Assembly (NCBI GenBank): GCA_947044365.1
Contig: OX345642.1
Coordinates: 5,991,507-6,055,506 of the forward strand
Source: Petrosia ficiformis
Lineage: Eukaryota > Porifera > Demospongiae > Haplosclerida > Petrosiidae
Direction of reading: 5' to 3'
DNA: 64,000 bases
The notes below the pieces were generated by a model. That model saw only the letters and a program-made list of their open reading frames with translations. It had not been told where the DNA came from and did no database searches. Positions 1 to 9,800 of this stretch are shown in pieces. Both the position numbers and the translations under genes were made by a program. Position 1 is the stretch's first letter, and each line of letters opens with the position of its first letter.

Positions 1-572
1 TGAATAGATGATAATATACAGGTAGTGGTCATATATTATAATACACTAAATGAAGGCCTGTATGGTTGTCCTTTCCAAAGTTCAGTACATGTGGTAGTGT
101 TATGTACATGTGTAAGTAGTACTGATAATGTATACTATACATGTACATGTAGTAGAGTTATGTATATGTGTAGTGTTTATGTATATGTACATGTTATGAT
201 GTTATGTACATGTACATGCAGTAGTGTTATGTATATGTGTAGTGTTTAGGTATATGTACATGTTATGATGTTATGTACATGTACATGTAGTAGTGTTATG
301 TACATGTAGAAGTGTTTATGTATATGTACATGTTATGATGTTATGTACATGTACATGTAGTAGTGTTATGTACATGTAGAAGTGTTTATGTATATGTACA
401 TGTTATGATGTTATGTACATGTACATGTAGTAGTGTTATGTACATGTAGAAGTGTTTATGTATATGTACATGTTATGATGTTATGATGTTATGTACATGT
501 ACATGTAGTAGTGTTATGTACATGTAGAAGTGTTATGTACATGTAGTGGTGTTATGTACACGTACACATTAG
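1..572. repeat. TACATG-type minisatellite, left-edge array
   Basis: Bases 1-80 repeat the sequence found behind genes C (about 32725-32820) and D (about 44025-44110), which marks this as the 3' flank of another array unit lying to the left. From about 80 the DNA becomes tandem units built on GTACATGTACATG, GTAGTAGTG and TTATG; unit length varies from roughly 24 to 60 bp. The short reading frame across it is only repeat translation. Confidence 0.85.
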
Positions 573-842
573 TGTTGTTTTAGTACTAAAACTGAAACCC
601 CTTTTAGTAAGGTATTTTGACTTTTAGTTAACTAATCTATAACTGAATTACAAGTCTATTGTAATAACTATAACTAAAATAGTCAATAGTGGGCACTTTT
701 AGTTGTTAACTAAAACTAAAACCCTATTAGTTAGCCTAATATTGTTTTAGTTAATTAAACTATAACTAAACTAAAAGTTTGAGAAAGCAGGTATACTATA
801 ATTATAACTAAAAGTAGTCATTATTGTTAAACTAAAACAACA
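573..842. mobile_element. MITE-like element with 12-bp terminal inverted repeats
   Basis: The element begins TGTTGTTTTAGT and ends with the exact reverse complement ACTAAAACAACA. The interior is made of TAGTTA/TAACTA-type motifs in both orientations and has no coding capacity. A second member lies at 24202-24484 in the opposite internal orientation. It sits within a minisatellite tract. No target duplication could be defined because the flanks are repetitive, so the superfamily is not assigned. Confidence 0.65.
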
Positions 843-2085
843 TCAGTACACATACATGTAGTAGTAATAATGTACACTTATACATGTAATAGTGTTATGT
901 ACATGTATATGGAATAGTGTTGTGTACATGTACATATAAGTAGTAATGTTGACAAACACTGGTTATATAATAACTTCATACAGTTGCAAGGATTTGACAA
1001 TTACTTGTTGTTTAGGATATCTAATACCATAGCTACTTTGTACTAATTATATTCAATTAGTTGAAGCACTATAATTTTAGGGTGCTGTCTACTCATATTT
1101 CATGTCAATAATTTAGAATACGTTTACGTGTAATTGTATCTGGCCAGCAATAGGGTTTGAAAACCTGCAAACCCATAATTTAATTTATTTTAGTATACCT
1201 TTTAATACTTGGTTACATTATGTTGTAGAAACATCATCCATGTAGCCATATCATCTTCTATGACAATTGACAAACTAAATTGATATTCATGCTATTCCTT
1301 GCAATTGTACTAACCAATAAAATGATGATTTTAACAATTTAATTTTTACGCATATAGCGTGGCTTCTAGTGTGACCAAGCAATATCGCAACCTCGTCCTC
1401 GATAGCAGCCCTTGGTTTCACCTTGGACTACTATATATCAGAGTTCAAGTCTGATATTGCTATAAATAATTGTCTTTTGCTGTATAGTGGTGTAGGTAGT
1501 TATGTAGTAGTGGTTTGTTTAATTTTGGGTCCTAAATTAACCTCCTGTGTTTAGTACCATCCTGACATTGTTTGCATACTTGACGTCCTTACATCCTCAT
1601 TCACTTTTATTAAAAATGTTTTTATGTAATATACTAGTATTTGTGTCAATACTTATCATGTCAGTTTATGTTGAGTTAATTACATTAAGGTAGCTAGTAA
1701 AATGTAAGTGATATCTGTCACATGATCTATAACATAACAATTGGAGGAGTGTACATGTACAGGATTAGATTAAGAATACAAATAATGTACATGTACAAGT
1801 CCATGTAGTAGTGATAATGTAGCATAGGACTAATGGAAAGTGAATGAATCAATAGATGTATGGACACATGAATGAAAGTATATATGTATCACATGAAGAT
1901 ACATGAAGGTGCATGTACACATATATAACCTACTTTATTAACAATATAATTAACAGAGATATACCCATTCCATTGAGAATAGTGACCTGTACATTTGAAA
2001 ATCATAAAAAGTTTTATAATTTCATGATTTTGCCTGAATGTGTAATATTATGTTGCAATATGTCTAGGTGATATAATGCCATATC
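843..2085. other. Intergenic cassette segment, no gene seen
   Basis: The first 110 bp are more TACATG minisatellite. About 951-1620 is a diverged copy of 46600-47370, recognisable from the shared stretches around 1020-1090, 1130-1210 and 1440-1600. The 1130-1215 part is the unrearranged form of a sequence that has become palindromic at 46782-46956. About 1620-2085 recurs at 34770-35120, 47370-47670 and the right edge of the window. No reading frame here looks like a gene. Confidence 0.6.
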
Positions 2086-2570
2086 ACAACGTACATGTAA
2101 CTATATACAGTATGATATGACATATAATAATCTTTATTAAGTAGATAAATAGTTTATTGTTGCCATTCACAACATTATAAAATACTGTTATAACACTACT
2201 ACATTTATACACAACATTACTACATGTATAAATGTACATTATCACTACTAGATGCAACATGTAGTAGTGATAATGTACATTTATACATGTAATAGTGTTA
2301 TGTACATGTATATATGTACATGTAGTAGTGTTATGTACATATATATGTACATGTAATAATGCTATGTACATGTACATGTAGTAGTATGTATATGTACATG
2401 TAATAGTGTTATGTACATGTGTATGTACATGTAGTAGTGTTATGTATATGTACATGTAATAGTGTTATGTACATGTGTATGTACATGTAGTAGTGTTATC
2501 TATATGTATATGTACATGTACATGTATATGTAGTAGTGTTATATACATGTAAACGTACATGATAACACTG
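2086..2570. repeat. TACATG-type minisatellite
   Basis: Imperfect tandem units of GTACATGTA, GTAGTAGTG and TTATGTACATG, mainly from 2215 to 2560. The minus-strand reading frames across it are rich in Tyr, Thr, Met and His in the periodic manner expected of repeat translation and are not genes. Confidence 0.8.
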
Positions 2571-2672
2571 AAAGAAAGAAAGAAAGACACCTGAGGCAAT
2601 GAAAAAAATGAATGAGTTGCCTCAGGTGGGATTTGAACCCACGACACTCTGCACTCCAGACAGATGCTCTTA
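2571..2672 (-). mobile_element. Truncated tRNA-derived SINE
   Basis: This is a shorter copy of the element at 34203-34474. Reading the minus strand, it keeps the T-arm with a perfect pol III B box (GGTTCAAATCC) and the anticodon-arm sequence, then the body and a short TTTC-repeat tail. It stops inside the D-arm, where minisatellite sequence begins. Loss of the 5' part is typical of target-primed retroposition. It is not a working tRNA gene. Confidence 0.75.
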
Positions 2673-4067
2673 CATGTAATAGTGATAATGCTCACTTGTA
2701 CATGTATTAGTGTTATGTACATAATTATACACATACATGTAGTAGTGTTAATGTTCACTTATACATGTAGTAGTATTATGTATATGTACCCAGGCTTTTG
2801 AATGAGATGGAAGTGTTTATGATATGCAAGCAAATGTCTTCAATTTTGATTGTTTCCAATGCATATATCACTGGTTTCTTAATCTTAGTATTAAAAAGAC
2901 ACTTTTCATGAAGTCTTACCTTAATGTTTGAACTAAGTGTTCAATAAGAAATGATATATAAACTTGCACAAAGACAACCTACATATATATACATTATTAT
3001 GTTACATGCACTTTATTTATTTTCTAATTAAACCTCACCTCACGTAATATTTACTTAATACATGATAGGATTTCACATGTTACTATAGATACTAGTGTCA
3101 ATATAGTCACTGTTTCTGTAACTCTACCTCATTTTTCTCTTTTCTCTCATAGATTGTTTATATTTATTACATGAACTCATCCAAGAGATATAGTTCCAGT
3201 GTTTGTATCTCCTTCACTATCCAATTTGGGACAGATTCATTATTCTAGGAGTTGATGTTTTGGGAGTTGATATTCTGGAAGTAGATTTGACATAATGGTC
3301 CAGCTGGTCCCATGCCTCAAACAGTATTTTTACATATGCATTACAAAAAATGGGTAGTAATAATCTCATTATTGTTAAACCATTCAATCATCTATTACTT
3401 TCTATATACAGGTAGTCAAGTCCTGGATTCCATTGACCTTTATCATGCAGTTTTACTATCTATTAATTTGTTGATATATCATGTTTGGACAAAATCACAC
3501 CTGATAATGTTAGAGTGCATAATTTCTGCAATGCGTATATTAGATAGTTAGCCAAATAGAGTGATTATTATGTAATGAAGATGTATGTATATACATGTGT
3601 GTATATATATATATATATATATATGTATATACTATATGACTATCTGTATAAGGGTATATTTAATTATACTAGTATTGGTATCAATTAATACTTATTGTTT
3701 GAGTTAATAACATCAAAGCATCTATACTTGTAATTGTGTACAATTAGTATCTGTCACATGGCCTATAACACAAAATGAAGGAGTATAGTAATAAGGGATT
3801 ACGTTAAGAATCCATAATAACAGTGTTTTATGATGTTGTAAATGGCAACAATAAAAGTATATATTAATCTACTTAACATGTCATAATTTAATAGAGTTTA
3901 TTGTATATCATATCATAGCAATGTCACAATTAATATATCATTGTGTCACGTATGTTGCACATATCGAGTAATATTATTATATTTCATTTTGTTACATGAT
4001 AGTCACATGATCACATGATTTACAACAGAAGTTACATTGTAATCACATGATTTATTATTCATCTCAG
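2673..4067. other. Intergenic cassette segment, no gene seen
   Basis: The first 120 bp are minisatellite. The block around 3100-3330 recurs at 12690-12860 and 25770-25970; it was not matched to any protein. An (AT)n tract lies at about 3603-3626. The block at 3640-3900 recurs at 12880-13090. Open frames in it are short and not conserved between copies. Confidence 0.5.
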
Positions 4068-4320
4068 GAACATCCTGGTTGATATGGGTATGTGTTAAAC
4101 CAGACATAGTTACCTATAGTAGTGGAGTATGTGGGTCAGTCCTCTGTTCTGGTTGTCGCTCTCTCAGTGGTACCAGTGTAGCCTCACCAGTAGTAATAGC
4201 TTTACTTGTTTGTGCTATTAATAAGAAGAGCATTAACTCAGTCACTAATGGCTACAACTCATAGGATTCTAGATGTTGACATGTTTGAACAAGGCATGAG
4301 GAAATTGGATTTAGTATGAA
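4068..4320 (+). pseudogene. MBTPS1: MBTPS1-like (site-1 protease) catalytic-serine exon, decayed
   Basis: Site-1 protease is a subtilisin-family enzyme of the secretory pathway that cleaves SREBP and ATF6 precursors. The translation contains KPDIVTY, then GTSVASPVV, the segment carrying the catalytic serine in this family, in one frame. It continues with DMFEQGMRKLDL in the next frame, in the order known for the animal enzyme. A stop codon in the first part and the frame change after about 4260 show that it is broken. An acceptor-like AG precedes 4068. Only this copy of the catalytic exon was found in the window. The assignment rests on remembered family motifs. Confidence 0.7.
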
Positions 4321-4439
4321 CATATCAGAATTATTCACTTATCAACCTCATGTCTTTTTCCTAACCTTGATTTATCAGAATGTCATTATTTCTGGTCTTA
4401 TTGTTCTCAACTATTATATTTTATATTAGAGAGTATGCC

Positions 4440-4640
4440 TTTTATTATTAATGTAAGTCAATGGATGGATAGGTTAGAAGGAGGGGTGGATGGATGGGTA
4501 AACAGATAGATGGTGGATGGATGGGTTAAGTAATGGATGAATGTGCAAACAGATTGATGAGTTTATAAAAAGATGAATGGATTGACAAAGGAATGGATGA
4601 ACAGATCAATGGATCAATAAATGATGGATAGATGAACGGG
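4440..4640. repeat. GGAT/GATG-rich imperfect simple repeat
   Basis: Imperfect GGATGGAT/GATGAATG tetranucleotide tract. The minus-strand reading frame through it has periodic Ser/Ile/His composition and is repeat translation. Confidence 0.6.
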
Positions 4641-4912
4641 CATACTACTGTGTACATGTATGTATGCATCAATGATTGGATTGATATTGAGACTGATTTA
4701 GCCAATATTGTAATGAGTGTACTAACAATGTCATTATAGCATTTATTGTGTGATATTAATATTGTGAAACTACACATTTTCATTATTGAAGTAGTCAGAT
4801 ACTAAAAGTTATCAGTTTATCATAAATCCCATATTGATACATCACTATTATGTATGGATAGGTAAATGAATTTATTACTAAATGATATAATTATTATATT
4901 ATAAATGTACAG

Positions 4913-5199
4913 GTCACTATTCTCAATGGAATGTGAGTAACTCGTTAATTATGTTGTTAATAAAGTATGTTACACATGTGTAGATGTACCTTCATGAGTA
5001 CATGTACATGATTTACCCTTCCATTGTCCATAGCCTAGATGGAGCTAATGATTAGGTGTTAGAGGTTTCATTGAGTTATTCTCAAGTCATATGATCATGG
5101 ACTGGACGGTTATCAGTAGCTCTTAGTGTAGTTAATGAGAGGAGTGGTTTCAATGGAGAGGATACAGGACAAATATCACTAACTATATCAACACTAACA
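4913..5199 (+). pseudogene. MBTPS1: MBTPS1-like exon pair, decayed (copy 1 of 5)
   Basis: A short exon-like piece after an acceptor (4913-4933) reads VTILNGM. A second piece ending at a GTGAGT donor at 5199 corresponds to the segment after the catalytic domain of site-1 protease (compare 13432-13602). In this copy GAND is followed by a TAG and there is a further TGA, so it cannot be translated through. Four more copies lie at 13293, 26218, about 35138 and 47691. Confidence 0.7.
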
Positions 5200-6579
5200 G
5201 TGAGTTATTAATAGTTATATATTATCAATTAGTTAATGTATATATATGAAAATAACATTTCATTTAGGGGGCATTAGGTGCTGACCCTCTGCCTTGGAAT
5301 TAGGTTGCCAATAGGCACAACACAATAATCCTATGCATTCCCCTTCTCAAATTTTATATTGATATGTACATGTACACATGCATGTAATAGTGATAATGTG
5401 TAGGTTGGTATGACTGCATGGTGACATACATGTAATTATAATCTAATAGTATTTCCTTATCCTGTCTATTAGATGTACAAAAAAACAGAATAAATATTTT
5501 AATTAAATCATTTTAGGTTTCCAAACCTTCTTTGTGCATCTAATATGTATTATTAGGCATGATAATTGATTATAATTGGTACATATATCTTTCACGTATT
5601 TTAATATAATTAGTACATGGCTGTGAAGTTAGATAAATGTATCCTGAACAACCTGGCAACTGCACTAGTTAATTGATTTGTGTATTTTACCAATTCTATT
5701 TTGGCAGTATACCAGTGTCTTTCATCAACATGTGGCAAACTTTATTAATTAACAAACTGAATGGTTGGTTGACTTTTGGAAAAGGAACAATTTTTGCTGT
5801 TTTTTTAGAGACAGTAAAAGCTGGCTTCAGTTTCTTTAAAATACATTCAATGAACATTTTATAAAAAAGTAACATATCGAGAGAAGTATTTCTGTTTCTT
5901 CAACAAGGAAGCGAAAGAAATTAATTTGCTAGTCTATTTCTTGATCTGAGAACAGGAAAAGCAGGACTCTATAACAGAATGAATCCAAGGCAAAACTCAA
6001 CATTACATTTGAACAAAATGAAGAGGCTTGATTTTTTGGCACCTGACCTGAGGGATTAGCAAATTTGAATACAGTGAAAAACAAAACAAGTGATTACCAT
6101 TGAAATTAAGGAGGAAGAGCTAAAGCTTGACACTTACCTTGAGAATCATTACTTTCTGTTAGTGAATGTAATTGGAAGCTTGGAGCGTGACACTTATCTG
6201 TTCTTGTAACCTAATCATAACTAGTAAGTAACTATACCTAATATAATATACATCCCATTTTAGCTGATTTCAAGTGTTATTAATTCAGGCTAGTTCGTCT
6301 TTTGTATTAGAATGTTGTCATTCAATATTAAGTCAGTCATTTTAATTGTATCATTTGAATGACTGATAAGATATCTGACAGTTTTTATAAGTCAGTATTC
6401 TATAGTAACAGTTGATACTTCTTCCCTTATTAATTTATATAACATTCTGTTAAGTAGACTGTATGGCTATAGCACTACACATTGTTCAAATGGAACATGA
6501 TTTAGACATGCATTGACCAAATATGGTAATATTTCAGTGGGTATGGTCTCCACTCTTCAGTCTAATAATAGAAACTAGT
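5200..6579. other. Upstream flank of gene A
   Basis: About 5640-6480 is shared with the flanks of genes B (about 16255-17910), C (27040-27880) and F (58060-58510), including a block with CTGACAGTTTTTATAAGTCAG-like dyad symmetry near 6376. No conserved reading frame was found; the small frame at 5673-5864 is not kept in the paralogous flanks. Confidence 0.5.
5468..5544. mobile_element. 77-bp foldback element (MITE-like)
   Basis: The ends are inverted repeats of about 18 bp, ATTAGATG-Y-ACAAAGAAG and its complement, around an AT-rich centre. The same 77-bp unit occurs at 26885-26961 and 57884-57960 in the same place relative to the next gene, so it was probably copied with the cassette rather than inserted three times. 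In this copy the left arm has decayed (AAAAAAC in place of AAAGAAG). Confidence 0.6.
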
Positions 6580-6675
6580 CCTTATAAGGATAAAATTATA
6601 AATAGAAAAGGATAATAACATTATTCATAGCTTTTGATGGTATAAAAGCCTGGGCATCTGCTGATATTTTCAGTT
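6580..6675 (+). promoter_or_regulatory. Promoter of gene A: CArG + MEF2-type sites, TATA, initiator
   Basis: CCTTATAAGG at 6580-6589 is a perfect CArG box, the SRF binding consensus. TTATAAATAG at 6596-6605 fits the MEF2 consensus, although it could also act as a TATA box. TATAAAAG at 6641-6648 is followed by TCAGTT at 6670-6675, whose A (6672) lies 31 bp downstream, the usual TATA-to-start spacing. This is the most complete version among the six genes. Factor binding is inferred from consensus only. Confidence 0.65.
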
Positions 6676-6760
6676 GGACTTCTGTTAAACTTAGAGTACA
6701 GAAGAGGAACTTCTTTGACATAAAATAGTGTCTCATAACACATTATATTTATCAGAACAG

Positions 6761-6818
6761 GTAATGCTTATTATTGTAACTTAGTTGTGATATTATAGCT
6801 ATTAAATATTTCTTGTAG
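6761..6818 (+). other. 5' UTR intron of gene A (58 bp)
   Basis: The donor is CAG|GTAATG and the acceptor TTGTAG|TGAATC. The 3' splice site is six bases before the start codon and leaves TGA-ATC-ATG, so an in-frame stop directly precedes the ATG and fixes the start. The same arrangement is present in all six genes. Confidence 0.75.
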
Positions 6819-6824
6819 TGAATC

Positions 6825-9800
6825 ATGTCAAACATACCAACAGCAAGTAGACCAACTGTGAAGGAATTAGACCCAGCACTTAAAGGTTTAGTGAGATGGA
6901 AAAGCTTTGCTATTCAATTACCTACAATAGAACTATCAGATGTTGTAGAAATTGAGCAAAATCATCGAGGAAACATAGCAGATCAGAGATTGGCTGTTTA
7001 TGGGACATGGTTAGGCAAGTGTGTTAGTGCTTCTTGGCTAGATGTGATAACAGCTCTTGAAACAATTGATGAAACTGTACTTGCAGAACATCTAAAAGTG
7101 AAATGGGGTCTTGTCCTTCCTCCTTGCACAATCAAAGCTATTCCTCAAACCCCACTCCCTCCATACTCTTTACCTTCCTCTTATCAGGATATTCTTGTAC
7201 CTTCAGAAGTTAAAGTAGTAAAAGATTTAGAATGGCTGAGCAAGTGCTTTGGTAACCTAGCAGCAGATTTTCGAACAGAGATTGACAGATTAGTAGAATC
7301 AGACACAACTCTTTTACGTAAGATAGCAATACGCATCGAAGAGGAAAATAGCTATACCATTGAAGGATTAACTGCTGTAACAACAACAGATGAGCTGTTT
7401 AAGTTAATTCATCCACACTATAATTTCTTAGATATTGATCTGCTGGAAACAATTGCAGAATATTTGAATTGTGAACATTTCACTACAAAAATAAAAGAAC
7501 ATAACGAGAGTGTTGAAATATTTAAAACCACTACTCCAGTTGAAAGCCTAAGAGATAGTATCATACCTTATGTCTCTATGCCAAATTCTTTCAATCCTCG
7601 TAGTATTGTAATTATTAAGCTACAGAAACCATGGAAAAAACGTTCTATAAAATTAGTGGAAAGATTAATGGAAAGTCTTTTTCCCGATAACAGTCGTACA
7701 TTTGAATGGTTCAGAGTGATGATTGGATCAGTGTATGTAATGTTTTTAGTTCCAGAAGAGAAAACCCAATCTCTTATTGCTACCAGTCATCAAAAGCTTC
7801 AGTTTATGAGACTAATGGGGGTCATTAGTCTACAGATCGGTAGTACTTGTGTTTTCAATGAAGATGTAACCAAAAGCTTTAGTTTTGATTCAGCTCTTCT
7901 AGAAGCATCACAATTAGGTAATAATGAAGCTATTCAGTTTCTGATAGACTTAGGAGCTGACGATAATATCACGAGCAACACAGTAGTACCTCAAGCTAGA
8001 GATGAAGAGTTTGTACAACAGAAACTAGCATCCATTTTCATGGGTGCAATCAAACAGAACAATTTGAGAGTTGTTGCAGAGCTTATTAATAAGGTTTCTG
8101 TTAGTGATATACAATTAGGAGTAACAGTAGCATGTAGACTAGGGTATTCAACTGTCATTAGTCTGTTAATAAAACATTTACAGCTTTCTCCACGAATGTT
8201 CGATTTCTTTATTGGCTCTCTCAAGGAAGATACCGCTTCATTGAAACAACAGCTTACCCAGTCTGGTATTAATCCTAATACCACATTAATATCCGATATT
8301 ACACCTCTCATGATAGCATCATCATGTGGACATATCGAAGTATTAGAATGTCTCATACAAGCTGAAGCTGATGTTAATAGCAAGGATGAAGGTGGTTATA
8401 CACCATTAGCGTATGCTATTACAGGTAGTAAATCATTGACAGCAGTCAGACAACTTCTTGAATACGCAGCAAATCCTAATATTTTACTAGGAGGTATTTC
8501 CATTATAGAGAAAGCCAAAGAGGAGAATGGAACAGAGGAAATTGTTAATCTTCTCCTCAAATACTCAGCACTTCAGTTATATAAAGATTATGAACAGTTA
8601 CCTGAGAAAGTGAAAACATCCATTAATGATGAGATTGAAGAGAAGAAACTAACAATTTTACAAGTTGCAGAGAAAATTGAAGCTCATTTTGAAGTTACTT
8701 GTTTAACAAAAGCACAAAATGCGCACGAATTATTTAATAAGTTACAACCATATTACTCCTTCCTGAGTTGTGATATCTTAGTTGATATTACAAGGGAGTT
8801 TATTGGAGGTGAGATTGAGAATGAGTTAGAGGGCTACTTGGTAATGATGAGAAAGTTCCAAAAATCAGTTAAAATAAAACAGTTGAAAGAAGTGATGTCA
8901 CTTGTTCCAATACAGAATGACACATCCGATACTTGTGATGTCAATATTAAACTTAATGGAGAATGGGAGGAAGGAACACTTGAAAACCTTCAACAGTTGC
9001 GCAAACACATGTTCCATAATAAACAACATCTTCTTAATCACATGACTGTTGATGAAAGAGACTCACTTTGTATTAGGTTCACAATTCCAACCTCACAATC
9101 AGATGACATCACTGATGAAGTAAAGAGAAGTAAAGAGTTTATAGAGTATATCGGAGTATCCAGAGTGTCTATTGGAGATGTGGATGTGAGTATAAGGGAG
9201 GATTCCACATTCAGCTTTAGTTCTGGTCTTCTGACAGCAGCTGAAAATGATATCAACAAAGCAGTCCAGTTTCTTGTAGATACAGGTGTTAATATCGATG
9301 TCGTTGATTCTAATGGAAGGACAGCGCTAATGCTAGCAAGTAAGACTGGACATGAAGACATTGTAAAAACATTATTATCAGCTGGAGCTAATGGCAGTCA
9401 GGATGGTCATTCATGGGTGGGTCAAATACTACTCAAGAAAGGTGCTGATCCAAATATTTGGAACAAAGATGGAGCAACAGCCCTGATGTATGCCAGTCAC
9501 AATGATCACTCAGAGGTGGTTGAAATACTACTCAAGGGAGGTGCTGATCCAAATATTCAGAAGAAAGACGAAGCGACAGCCCTGATGTACGCCAGTCAGA
9601 ATGGTCACTTTGAGGTGGTTCAAATCCTACTCAAGGGAGGTGCTGATCCAAATAGTCGAACAGAAAATGGAGCGACATCCCTGATGGTTGCCAGTGAGAA
9701 TGGTCACTTCGAGGCGGTTCAAATACTACTCGAGGGAGGTGCTGATCCAAATATTAAAAAGAAAGACGGAGCGACATCCCTGATGTATGCCAGTCAGAAT

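Noticed and set aside
3100..3330. A further MBTPS1 exon in the recurrent block at 3100, 12690 and 25770
   Set aside because: The position before the catalytic exon is suggestive, but no translation gave a convincing motif in any of the three copies.
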